Shown in pieces: positions 34,538 to 42,596 of a DNA stretch of 64,000 nucleotides. The notes under the pieces were generated by a model. The model did not search any database, had not been told where the DNA came from, and saw only the letters and a list, made by a program, of their open reading frames with translations. Origin of the DNA: an uncultured Oscillospiraceae bacterium (lineage in GTDB: Bacteria > Bacillota > Clostridia > Oscillospirales > Acutalibacteraceae); NCBI GenBank assembly GCA_900544715.1, contig UQWL01000012.1, positions 1 through 64,000 of the forward strand. The letters run 5' to 3'. The position numbers and the translations under genes were made by a program. How positions within the stretch are numbered: position 1 is the first letter of the stretch; each line of letters opens with the position of its first letter.

Positions 34538-34767
34538 ATCTCCACTTTGCAGGAAAAGCGATTTTCCCCCACCTATATTCTCACATTAGTATGCTCAAAA
34601 TCCGGTTCTAAATTTTCTTTTATGCTAAAAGGAATGTTTGTAAAAATGATATATACAATAAGTATATTTAATATAAAAAGTGTCGTTTAAAAATGACTTA
34701 GATATGATTCATGCGTAAATATATTATGTCTAAATTATTAATTATTTATTAATTGATATACAATATG

Positions 34768-34796
34768 TTGACAAGGACTCTGCAACGTGTTTATAT
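34768..34796 (+). promoter_or_regulatory. Consensus sigma-A promoter of secreted-protein gene
   Basis: Perfect TTGACA (34768-34773), 17 bases, TTATAT (34791-34796). It gives a leader of about 100 bases to the ATG at 34904. Confidence 0.65.
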
Positions 34797-34903
34797 ATTG
34801 ATAGGTGTTACACAACTTCTGAATTTTGTGCGGCACTTTCAGCGCGGCTTTGCCTCTTGTGCAAATTTCGTTCTGAAAAATATTCAGAAAGGAAATGGTA
34901 CCC

Positions 34904-35470
34904 ATGAAAAAGCTTCTGAGCATTGCCCTGGCGCTTGTCCTCTGCCTTGCATTGTGCGTTCCGGCCTTTGCTGCCACGCCCGACCTTGGCTCCTTCACCG
35001 ATAAAATTGAGGAGATCAAGGCAAGTCTCGGCGACTTTGATACTGCAAAGATTACGGAAGCGCTCGGCAATGTCAATCTGGATTCCATCAAGGATGCTTT
35101 GAGCGGCTCCGGTATTGATCTGAGCGCAATCACAGGCCTCTTGGGCGGCGGCGATTTCGATCTTGATGCGATCAAGGATCAAGTAGACATCAGCGCCGTT
35201 AAGGAAGCGCTTGCAAAGCTTGGCATTGACACCAGCATGTTGGGTGATGCTGATATTCTCGGCATGCTCGCCGGCCTCGTAGGCGGAGGCGACAGCACGG
35301 CCACGCCAAGCGATCCCAACAAAAACGACAATGCCAATACGGATGATGGTTCTAACGGCGCGGCTGATGATTTCGAGATTCCAGATACCGGCGATACCGG
35401 CATCGCAGCCATTGCAGCGCTTACGATAGCCGCGGCGGCAGTGGTAGTGCTTGCAAAGAAAAAGCACTGA
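34904..35470 (+). CDS. Secreted protein with C-terminal sorting-signal-like anchor
   Basis: 188 aa, no named family recognised. A clear signal peptide ends at VPAFA-AT. The body (about residues 25-125) is a run of acidic amphipathic segments of the form D-x-x-x-I (IDLSAI, FDLDAI, VDISAV, IDTSML), separated by Gly-rich turns. A Thr/Ser/Asn/Asp linker leads to IPDTGDTG, a hydrophobic helix and a KKKH tail, the layout of an LPXTG-like sortase signal. No sortase gene is in the window. GAAAGGAAATGG precedes the start. Confidence 0.75.
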   Translation: MKKLLSIALALVLCLALCVPAFAATPDLGSFTDKIEEIKASLGDFDTAKITEALGNVNLDSIKDALSGSGIDLSAITGLLGGGDFDLDAIKDQVDISAVKEALAKLGIDTSMLGDADILGMLAGLVGGGDSTATPSDPNKNDNANTDDGSNGAADDFEIPDTGDTGIAAIAALTIAAAAVVVLAKKKH

Positions 35471-35490
35471 GTAGCCTTTTCACAAACTAA

Positions 35491-35522
35491 AAACAGACCA
35501 ACCAAGTGTTGGTCTGTTTTTT
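35491..35522 (+). terminator. Terminator after the secreted-protein gene
   Basis: AAACAGACCAAC, five-base loop, GTTGGTCTGTTTTTT. Confidence 0.85.
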
Positions 35523-35557
35523 GCTTTTCAAGCTGTAAACTGAATCACGATCCCAAA

Positions 35558-35587
35558 TTGACAATCCAAAGCCGGCTGCTGTATACT
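35558..35587 (+). promoter_or_regulatory. Promoter of birA
   Basis: TTGACA (35558-35563), 18 bases, TATACT (35582-35587), 26 bases before the start codon. Confidence 0.7.
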
Positions 35588-35613
35588 GGTGAATAATAGG
35601 AGATGATAACGGC

Positions 35614-36600
35614 ATGTCTGTAAAAGAATTCGTACTAAAAAAACTCGAAGAAAACCGCGGGCTTCCCCTCTCCGGCGAAGCGATTGCCAATTCGCTTTCT
35701 GTATCGCGCGCAGCGGTGTGGAAGGCTGTGCATGCACTGGAGGCGGAGGGCTACCATATCGAAGCCGTCCCCAATCAGGGCTATACGCTTTGCACCGATA
35801 ACGATCTGCTTTCTGCACAGGGAATCCGCCCCTATTTAAAACCGTCTCTGAATCCCAAGGAAATCCGGGTTTTCCCCTGCGTTCCCTCCACGAATCAGGA
35901 GGCCAAAAAAATGGCGCTGGATGGCGCAGAGCAGGGCTCCGCTGTGCTTGCGGAAGAGCAAAGTGCTGGAAGAGGCCGGCTGGGCAGAAGCTTTTTTTCT
36001 CCGCGCGGCAACGGGCTTTATATGAGTGTGATCCTGCGGCCCAAGGCCGATGCTTCCAACGCCGTATTAATTACCACGGCGGCAGCGGTTGGTGTATGCC
36101 GGGCGATCGACACGGTAACTGGCAGGCATCCGCAAATCAAGTGGGTAAACGACCTATATCTGAATGAAAAAAAAATCTGTGGAATCCTTACAGAGGCTGT
36201 GACAAATTTTGAAACAGGCGTCATCGAAAGCGTTGTTGTGGGAATCGGCATCAATTTCAAAGGGAGCCAGAGCACACTTCCGGAAGAGCTGCGGCATAAG
36301 GCCGGGTTCCTCTACACAGACGAGCAGCCTGCCACCACCCGCAACCATTTGGCGGCAGAGATCATCAATCAGCTCTGCACCTTATGCGATACGCTGGAGC
36401 TGCGCAACTTTCTTCCGGAATACCGCATGCGCTCCATGATTATCGGTGAACGAATCCGATTTTTACGCGACCAAGTGTGGTCCGATGCATTGGCAGTCGA
36501 TATCGATGACAACGGCGGATTGATCATAGCGTTGGACGGTGATAAGCGGGAAACGCTGAGCTCCGGCGAGGTCAGCGTTCGCAGGCTCGAACAGGAGTAA
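35614..36600 (+). CDS. birA: Bifunctional biotin ligase / biotin operon repressor
   Basis: 328 aa. N-terminal winged helix (residues 1-65; LSGEAIANSLSVSRAAVWKAVHALEAEGYHI) for DNA binding, then the ligase domain with GRGRLGRSFFSPRGNGLYMS for biotinyl-AMP, KWVNDLYLNEKKICGIL, and a small C-terminal SH3-like domain. It biotinylates carrier proteins and, as biotinyl-AMP complex, represses biotin genes. Its convergent neighbour bioY has a matching operator. Confidence 0.95.
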   Translation: MSVKEFVLKKLEENRGLPLSGEAIANSLSVSRAAVWKAVHALEAEGYHIEAVPNQGYTLCTDNDLLSAQGIRPYLKPSLNPKEIRVFPCVPSTNQEAKKMALDGAEQGSAVLAEEQSAGRGRLGRSFFSPRGNGLYMSVILRPKADASNAVLITTAAAVGVCRAIDTVTGRHPQIKWVNDLYLNEKKICGILTEAVTNFETGVIESVVVGIGINFKGSQSTLPEELRHKAGFLYTDEQPATTRNHLAAEIINQLCTLCDTLELRNFLPEYRMRSMIIGERIRFLRDQVWSDALAVDIDDNGGLIIALDGDKRETLSSGEVSVRRLEQE

Positions 36601-36655
36601 AAAGCTCTGTGGCACGGCGAGCCTTTATGGATGCATATTTTCCTTTCACAGCAGT

Positions 36656-37213
36656 TTAGCCGAGAATCCGCAAGGATTGCAGGCGGCGGCGCAACGCGCT
36701 TCCCAGCAGCAGCGCCACAATCAATTTCACCATATCTCCAGCCAAATAGGGCACGACCCCCATCATAAGCGCCTGACCAAAGCTCAGCTTCATTAGGATC
36801 GCAAGCCAGAGTGTACCGAACAGATAATCCACCAGCATGCCAAGCGCCATACCCGCCGCAACAGGCAGGCGCGCTTGCTCAAATTTTTCTACAAACAGGC
36901 CGCTGATCACAGCCAAAAATAGAAAACCGACCAGATAGCCCCCGGTGGGGCCAAGCAATTTCGCGATTCCCCCTGAAAATCCGGAAAAAACTGGAACCCC
37001 TACAAGCCCAAGCAATAGATAAATGCCGCAGCTGACGGTTCCCCATTTCCATCCCAACAGAAACACCGCCAGCAAAACAGCAAAATTCGTCAGAGAGAGT
37101 GGAACAGGGCTGAACGGCAGCGGAATGGAAAGCGGCCCTAATATGCAAAGAATTGCGGTCATAACGCCGATCAATGCCAAGCGATAGGTTTTGGTGTGGT
37201 TTTTTGTTGCCAT
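36656..37213 (-). CDS. bioY: Biotin transporter substrate-binding S component
   Basis: 185 aa, six membrane segments. LGPLSIPLPFSPVPLSLTNFAV and GPTGGYLVGF are BioY hallmarks. It binds biotin with high affinity as the S component of an ECF transporter; no ECF ATPases are in the window, so it would share the general module or act alone. AAGGAGG precedes the start. Promoter -35 overlaps a BirA-type operator. Confidence 0.95.
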   Translation of the reverse strand: MATKNHTKTYRLALIGVMTAILCILGPLSIPLPFSPVPLSLTNFAVLLAVFLLGWKWGTVSCGIYLLLGLVGVPVFSGFSGGIAKLLGPTGGYLVGFLFLAVISGLFVEKFEQARLPVAAGMALGMLVDYLFGTLWLAILMKLSFGQALMMGVVPYLAGDMVKLIVALLLGSALRRRLQSLRILG

Positions 37214-37247
37214 ATTTATGGCCTCCTTGTCTTTGTGTTACCATCCA

Positions 37248-37299
37248 ATCATAAAAGATATTTGTTGAATTGTCAACTATAAATATTATTTAGTTTACA
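37248..37299 (-). promoter_or_regulatory. bioY promoter with overlapping BirA-type operator
   Basis: On the minus strand TGTAAAC (37293-37299), 15 bases, GTTGACA (37271-37277) is an inverted repeat with one mismatch, the form described for BirA sites in Firmicutes. TTGACA within the second half-site is the -35; 17 bases on lies TATGAT (37248-37253). Bound BirA would block RNA polymerase. Confidence 0.75.
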
Positions 37300-37314
37300 T
37301 TAGAAGAAAAAGGG

Positions 37315-37353
37315 AACCCGGCTGAAAGATAATTCTCGTCTTTCAGCCGGGTT
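37315..37353. terminator. Terminator between GPH symporter and bioY
   Basis: AACCCGGCTGAAAGA and exact complement with nine-base loop. In the minus direction it is followed by a T-rich run, about 120 bases after the symporter stop. Confidence 0.75.
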
Positions 37354-37471
37354 AATTTCATTCAAAGAAAATGATTTATTACAAACGAAGTGAGTCAGAG
37401 CACAAGGCTCCACAAAGTATTGATTGATCGATCAAAAAAGGCGAATTCCTATAAAATAGGGAACTAGTGGC

Positions 37472-39841
37472 CTATTTATTTCTGCGGTTAGCACGGGCAG
37501 CCTCTTTATCCGCCTTCTTCTGCGCAACCTTAGCGGCTTCTTCCGCATCGTCTTTCGCTTCCTGAGCCTCAGCGCGGATTTTCGCAGCCTCATACATCGC
37601 AGCAATCTCATCATAGTGCTTATAATTTTCTTCCTGCGTGAGGAGCTTCTTTGCATCCAACCACGGCTTAGCAGCACGATGATAGATGGAGTTGGCGTTG
37701 GTCGCCTCCTTGATCTCTGTGCGCACCTTAGCGCGGGCAACCTTCGCCTTTTGAATCTCAATTTTCGCCTGCTTCACAGCCGCCTGATCTTTGCTTTCTT
37801 TCGCGGCGAAGAGCGCCTTATAGGCCTGTTCCAACTCCAGCTCCAACTGGTCTTCTTTTGCAAAAAGTTCGTCGAAAATGGAGGAATCAAATTCTACTAA
37901 GCCATTGGGATAATTCTTCAAAATAATCTTTTTAGAAGTCAGGCGCTGCTTGGCCTCCTCGATAGCTGCCTTGCGATAAAGCTTTTCCTCTTCCGTATTC
38001 TTCGGAAGTGCTCTGGCCTTTTGCAACACATCAGGTTCCACATTTACAAGGTTGGATAAACCAGCCGTATATACCTCTTTAGCAACTGCAACCTGCTCCT
38101 GAACCTCAAGGGTGCTGAATTTATTCATCTCATCAATGACAAACCTAGAGATTTCAATCATTCGGTTGTGCTCAATCGCATCTTTATGCGCTTTCTTTGC
38201 CGCTTTTACCGCCTGCTTATCCCCTGATTTTTTGGCCTCGCGGATTCCATCCTTTGACTCGGAAACCGGCTCCGCCGCAACATACGACCGCGCTTCATTG
38301 ACCAAATCAATCGTTTCCACAAGCCCCTTGTCAGACAAAGCGTTATTGCCGTAATCCTCAAACAGCGCACGCACCTTCAACACGTTAATCATGCCGCGCT
38401 GTTTCGTCTCTGTCAAATCATAAAAGAAATAGGGGATCACGTTCATGATCGCGCCAAAGACGGACAACCCGACCAAAAGCGCAAAGGTATCCTCAAAGAT
38501 ATTGCGGTTATAGAGAACGTCATAAGCATTTGTATAACCCATAGACGCCGCATTTTCCGTTGTAATGCCCAGTGCTTCATAAACCGCAGGCAAAACACCG
38601 CTTGTAGCCAACGTGATAACCTGCCCAATCAAACCGACAGTAGAAAACATACCGTCAATCCGCTCTCCCGTTACATACTGCTGATAGTCGCGGATATCGC
38701 CCTGAATGCTGGGATTGAGAACGTGCGCAAACGCGCCGACAACCCCGTTACTGAATAGGCAAATAAGCACCAGCCAAATGCACATGCGCGGATCTACATT
38801 CACGACGATCGGATAGATTGATGCAATAAAAACAACATTGAGGAAATTGGTCACCAATAGAACCCGTTTTTTACCAAAACGGCGGATCGCCCAAGGAGCC
38901 ATCAGCATTCCCCAAAGAGCCGCATTACCATTGATGGTTTGAATCAGAGCAAACTGCCCCTCCGTACAGGCGTGCTGATACTGATACAGCCATTGCAAAA
39001 TGGTGCCATAGGAGGCCTCCAGAAAGCCGATCCAGCCAGCCAATGAAATAATCCAAAAGTATTTATTCTTTGCCACCGCACGGATCGCATCGATAAATTT
39101 CACCTGCACCACGTGCGTTTTTGCCTGGATAATTTTTTCCTGCGTATTGGCATAAACCATAATGGAAAGCAAGAACCCGAGAATCACCATCGGCGGATAT
39201 GCGTAACGATAGAGCTTCAGATCAGTCATATCGCCATTGGTGAGGAATTTGGCCGCCATCGGCATAACGATATTCACGATGGAGGGCGCTAGAGAATAGA
39301 TCACAGCTTTCACTGTTGCCGCATCCGTGCGCTCCTGTGTATTGGGAGAAAGAACGAGAATCAGGTTTTCATATGCTTCATAAAAGAACATATAGAAAAA
39401 CTGAAATCCGATATTGAAGAGCAGGACTGTAATCATTTTGAGCGTCATGCTCATATGTTCATAAGGCATCCAGACGAAGCCGATCGCGAGAATGACAGTG
39501 GGAAGGCCCATATAGAGCAGATACGGACGGTATTTGCCCTTTTTGCTGCGCGCGCTGTCAATAATGTTGGCGCGCAGAGCCGTCATTGGGAAACTCGATA
39601 AGATTGCGATCACATACAGCAGGTAAATCTTCGTCGGCTCAATGCCGATCGCATTGCCGATGATAAAATTACCAACGGAAAGAGATAATGCCTGAACCAC
39701 CGTAATAATGAAATAAGCACCAATACCGCCGACACTATACGCGGCAATTTCTTTAAAAGGCATGTACCTGCCCGCCGGCGGCTTTTTCCAGTAATGCTTT
39801 ACATCCGTAAGCAAAGTTTGGGCCGTTTGCTTGAGCTGCAT
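37472..39841 (-). CDS. GPH-family (MFS) sugar:cation symporter with long charged tail
   Basis: 789 aa. Residues about 25-480 form some 12 membrane helices in the MelB/GPH style (SARSKKGKYRPYLLYMGLP, ALWGMLMAPWAIRRFGKKR, YVTGERIDGMFSTVGLIGQ). Family members take up glycosides, pentosides or hexuronides with Na+ or H+. The remaining 300 or so residues are a Lys/Glu/Ala-rich, largely helical cytoplasmic extension with repeated KAAKKAHKDA- and QKKADKEAARANRRNK-type segments. Ordinary GPH proteins end near 450-500 aa. Start has GGAGGACAGG. No sugar-catabolic gene is adjacent. Confidence 0.85.
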   Translation of the reverse strand: MQLKQTAQTLLTDVKHYWKKPPAGRYMPFKEIAAYSVGGIGAYFIITVVQALSLSVGNFIIGNAIGIEPTKIYLLYVIAILSSFPMTALRANIIDSARSKKGKYRPYLLYMGLPTVILAIGFVWMPYEHMSMTLKMITVLLFNIGFQFFYMFFYEAYENLILVLSPNTQERTDAATVKAVIYSLAPSIVNIVMPMAAKFLTNGDMTDLKLYRYAYPPMVILGFLLSIMVYANTQEKIIQAKTHVVQVKFIDAIRAVAKNKYFWIISLAGWIGFLEASYGTILQWLYQYQHACTEGQFALIQTINGNAALWGMLMAPWAIRRFGKKRVLLVTNFLNVVFIASIYPIVVNVDPRMCIWLVLICLFSNGVVGAFAHVLNPSIQGDIRDYQQYVTGERIDGMFSTVGLIGQVITLATSGVLPAVYEALGITTENAASMGYTNAYDVLYNRNIFEDTFALLVGLSVFGAIMNVIPYFFYDLTETKQRGMINVLKVRALFEDYGNNALSDKGLVETIDLVNEARSYVAAEPVSESKDGIREAKKSGDKQAVKAAKKAHKDAIEHNRMIEISRFVIDEMNKFSTLEVQEQVAVAKEVYTAGLSNLVNVEPDVLQKARALPKNTEEEKLYRKAAIEEAKQRLTSKKIILKNYPNGLVEFDSSIFDELFAKEDQLELELEQAYKALFAAKESKDQAAVKQAKIEIQKAKVARAKVRTEIKEATNANSIYHRAAKPWLDAKKLLTQEENYKHYDEIAAMYEAAKIRAEAQEAKDDAEEAAKVAQKKADKEAARANRRNK

Positions 39842-39890
39842 TTCCTGTCCTCCAAATCACACAAAAATATTTCACGCATTTCAACGCACT

Positions 39891-39918
39891 ATTATAGATT
39901 TTAACGTACTTGTAACAA
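39891..39918 (-). promoter_or_regulatory. Promoter of the GPH symporter
   Basis: On the minus strand TTGTTA (39913-39918), 16 bases, TATAAT (39891-39896), giving a leader of about 45 bases. Confidence 0.6.
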
Positions 39919-40044
39919 AAAAGCAATATCTAAAGCAACGTCTATTCATATAAAACCCACCATAATTTTATTCCAATTGAGTGATTATTTCTTATATCTC
40001 ATTATGCCGGATTTATGAACAAAGAATAATCAGCAAGAACCAGT

Positions 40045-40128
40045 CTATAAACACCCGGCGTATGTCCTGCCACCGCCGCGACCCTTTTCACAACCAGTCA
40101 ACAATCCGATTTCATTTGTTTGTTTCAT
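40045..40128 (-). CDS. Possible 27-residue peptide upstream of the GPH symporter
   Basis: ATG immediately preceded by CGGAGGAGGAG; frame begins MKQTNEIGLLTG and ends at TAG, with Gly/Arg-rich centre (EKGRGGGRTY). No family is recognised. The SD is unusually strong but very close to the ATG. It could be a leader peptide for the symporter or chance. Confidence 0.2.
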   Translation of the reverse strand: MKQTNEIGLLTGCEKGRGGGRTYAGCL

Positions 40129-40172
40129 CTCCTCCTCCGTCCGCCATTAAAATAGCCGTGCGGTTTATCCAT

Positions 40173-40209
40173 TTGGTAAACGTTTATGCCCCGTTTGATC
40201 GGTCGATCA
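40173..40209. promoter_or_regulatory. Two adjacent palindromes, LacI-operator-like
   Basis: TTGGTAAACGTTTATG (40173-40188) has the CG-centred dyad typical of LacI/CcpA-family operators. TGATCGGTCGATCA (40196-40209) is a second dyad. They lie between the divergent symporter and metA genes. A related perfect palindrome TTGATCGATCAA occurs at 37424-37435 beyond the symporter stop. No LacI-type regulator is in the window. Confidence 0.4.
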
Positions 40210-40229
40210 GCCATGCGGTTTGGCCGGTA

Positions 40230-40258
40230 TTGCAGAAAAAAACAAATTCTGCTATACT
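40230..40258 (+). promoter_or_regulatory. Promoter of metA
   Basis: TTGCAG (40230-40235), 17 bases, TATACT (40253-40258), 50 bases before the start. I see no SAM or T-box riboswitch in this short leader. Confidence 0.7.
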
Positions 40259-40308
40259 AAAGTTCTGCACAATCGGATGATAACGCGCAGGAAAGAGAGG
40301 GCTGTGCA

Positions 40309-41223
40309 ATGCCAATTAAAATCGACAACCAGCTGCCGGCCCGGCATAGCTTAGAGTTGGAAAATATTTTTATCATGACGGAATCCCGCGCGCTGACCCA
40401 GGATATCCGTCCGCTGAAAATCCTGATTCTAAACCTGATGCCGACCAAAATTGAAACGGAAACGCAGCTCCTGCGTTTATTGAGCAACTCCCCGCTGCAA
40501 ATTGAAGTGGAGTTGCTACAAACGGCCACCCACCAATCCAAAAACACCTCAGCAGAACATATGCTCAAATTTTATAAGACCTTTGACGACGTGCGGGAGG
40601 AAAAATTCGACGGCATGATTATCACTGGCGCGCCGGTAGAACATCTCCCCTTTGAAAAAGTGGATTATTGGGAGGAGCTCTGCATGATTATGGAGTGGAG
40701 CAAAACAAATGTGTATTCCACCTTCCATATCTGCTGGGGCGCTCAAGCGGGGCTTTATTATCACTATGGAATCCCCAAATATCCACTGGAAGAAAAGATG
40801 TTTGGCATCTTCCCCCATCACGCGCTCGATCCTTACCATCCGCTCATGCGCGGCTTAGATGATATTTTTTATGTGCCCCACTCCCGGCATACGGAGATCC
40901 GCCGCTCTGATATCGCATTCGTGAAGGATTTGCAGATTCTCTCCTTTTCGGAACAGGCGGGCGTCCATCTCGTATCCGATATGGAATGCAGGAATTTTTA
41001 CTCCACTGGCCACTCTGAGTATGACCGAGAAACGCTTGCAACCGAATATTTCCGCGATGTAAACCGCGGCCTTGCGATTGAAATGCCTTTCAATTATTTT
41101 CCGGATAATGACCCGCAGCGCACCCCTCCCATGACCTGGCGGACAGCTGGCAGTATGATTTTTTCCAACTGGCTGAACTACTTCGTCTATCAGCGCACAC
41201 CCTATGATCTGGCAACCCTGTAG
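40309..41223 (+). CDS. metA: Homoserine O-acetyltransferase (MetA family)
   Basis: 304 aa. Catalytic Cys142 in HICWGAQAG, His235 and Glu237 in STGHSEYDRE. First step of methionine synthesis from homoserine. Residue 111 is Glu (TGAPVE111), the residue linked in this family to acetyl-CoA use; the succinyl-CoA enzyme of E. coli has Gly. I therefore call it an acetyltransferase although the family is named for succinyl transfer. Monocistronic. Confidence 0.93.
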   Translation: MPIKIDNQLPARHSLELENIFIMTESRALTQDIRPLKILILNLMPTKIETETQLLRLLSNSPLQIEVELLQTATHQSKNTSAEHMLKFYKTFDDVREEKFDGMIITGAPVEHLPFEKVDYWEELCMIMEWSKTNVYSTFHICWGAQAGLYYHYGIPKYPLEEKMFGIFPHHALDPYHPLMRGLDDIFYVPHSRHTEIRRSDIAFVKDLQILSFSEQAGVHLVSDMECRNFYSTGHSEYDRETLATEYFRDVNRGLAIEMPFNYFPDNDPQRTPPMTWRTAGSMIFSNWLNYFVYQRTPYDLATL

Positions 41224-41270
41224 CTCTCCGGCATCCGGATATCTGCGGCAGATGAAGCCATGAAAAGAGC

Positions 41271-41311
41271 AACCGCCAACTCTGTTCTGCACAGAATCGG
41301 CGGTTTTCTGT
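41271..41311 (+). terminator. Terminator after metA
   Basis: AACCGCC...GGCGGTT stem with an inner TCTG/CAGA stem, followed by TTTCTGTTTT. Confidence 0.65.
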
Positions 41312-41365
41312 TTTGGACAAAATCATCGTCAGGTACATACTGCATCAAAATTCCCATAGATATAT

Positions 41366-41402
41366 AAAAAGATGGCGGGCATAAAGCGCCCGCCATCTTT
41401 TG
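41366..41402. terminator. Bidirectional terminator between metA and pfkA
   Basis: AAAAGATGGCGGGC, five-base loop, GCCCGCCATCTTTT. Confidence 0.85.
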
Positions 41403-41453
41403 CTTCCCTCGCCTGCGCAAGGGGGGCTCCGGCTTTCATTTTATGTCAACAAG

Positions 41454-42416
41454 TTAAATCGAAATCTCGTGCGCAATTCGATACAGATTGAGATCAATCG
41501 ATTTTTTCATATTCAGAGCTTCGTAGATATCGAAATCCATCACATCTTCCTTCTGCATCGCAACCACACGGTTGCCAATCCCCTTCTCTAGGAGACGAAC
41601 GCAATAATTGCCCATATGGCTTGCAACCACACGATCACGCACCGTGGGGGAACCTCCACGCTGCACATGGCCGAGCACAGTTGCGCGGCTTTCCACGCCG
41701 GTTGCTTCTTCAATCTGTTTGGTCATCTCTTCCACGCCGCCGATGCCCTCGGCCACAATAATGATAAAATGCTTCTTGCCGGTTTTTTGTGTGCGGCGCA
41801 TCCGCTCGATGACATCGCGCTCAAAATCATAGGGAACTTCGGGAATCAGGATTGAGGTCGCGCCTACAGCAATGCCAGCATTCAGCGCCAGATAGCCTGC
41901 GCGGCGGCCCATGACCTCCACCACGCTGCAGCGATCGTGGGATTCCGTGGTATCACGGATGCGGTCAACCATGTCCATAATCGTATTCATTGCGGTATCA
42001 TAACCAACGGTATAGTCGCAGCAGGCAACATCGTTATCGATTGTGCCGGGCATGGCGACGCATGGAATCCCGTGCAAAGACAGGTCGCGCGCACCGCGGA
42101 ACGAGCCGTCTCCGCCAATCACCACGATGCCCTCCATGCCGGTTTCATGACAAACGTCAACCGCTTTCTGGATGCCTTCTTCTGTTTTAAATTCAGGGCA
42201 ACGGGCAGTATACAGCATAGTGCCACCGCGATGGATAATATCGGAGACGCTTCTCAAATCCATCTCCACCATATCGCCGTTGATCAGCCCACTGTAACCC
42301 CGGCGAACGCCGAGCACACGCATTCCGCTTTCGCAGCCGGTACGCACGACCGCGCGGATTGCGGCGTTCATGCCGGGCGCGTCACCGCCGCTGGTCAATA
42401 CACCAATCGTCTTCAT
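41454..42416 (-). CDS. pfkA: ATP-dependent 6-phosphofructokinase
   Basis: 320 aa. GGDGSFRGA with Gly104 marks the ATP rather than pyrophosphate form; PGTIDND holds catalytic Asp127; MGRRAGYLAL and GHVQRGGSPT bind fructose-6-phosphate. Committed step of glycolysis. It lies 180 bases downstream of dnaE but has its own promoter. Confidence 0.96.
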   Translation of the reverse strand: MKTIGVLTSGGDAPGMNAAIRAVVRTGCESGMRVLGVRRGYSGLINGDMVEMDLRSVSDIIHRGGTMLYTARCPEFKTEEGIQKAVDVCHETGMEGIVVIGGDGSFRGARDLSLHGIPCVAMPGTIDNDVACCDYTVGYDTAMNTIMDMVDRIRDTTESHDRCSVVEVMGRRAGYLALNAGIAVGATSILIPEVPYDFERDVIERMRRTQKTGKKHFIIIVAEGIGGVEEMTKQIEEATGVESRATVLGHVQRGGSPTVRDRVVASHMGNYCVRLLEKGIGNRVVAMQKEDVMDFDIYEALNMKKSIDLNLYRIAHEISI

Positions 42417-42512
42417 AACCGTTTCCCCCTAAAAATGTAGGTTTTCATTGTGTCAGAAAGAATGCGCCGATAAGGCTTGGCTCCTTCCAGGCCCTATGAA
42501 CGCATTATGTTA

Positions 42513-42540
42513 ATCATACACTACTTTGGCGCGATGTCAA
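42513..42540 (-). promoter_or_regulatory. Promoter of pfkA
   Basis: On the minus strand TTGACA (42535-42540), 16 bases, TATGAT (42513-42518); about 97 bases of leader follow. Confidence 0.7.
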
Positions 42541-42596
42541 GTATGCCATGATAAATTTATATCATTTTTTTGTCAAAGCCAAACGAATGCTGCCCC

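Noticed and set aside
40259..40308. SAM riboswitch before metA
   Set aside because: The leader is about 50 bases, too short, and lacks the conserved core.
42540..42565. Palindrome near the dnaE stop as a terminator
   Set aside because: AT-only dyad with the T-run on the wrong side for dnaE; it more likely belongs to the pfkA promoter region or is chance.
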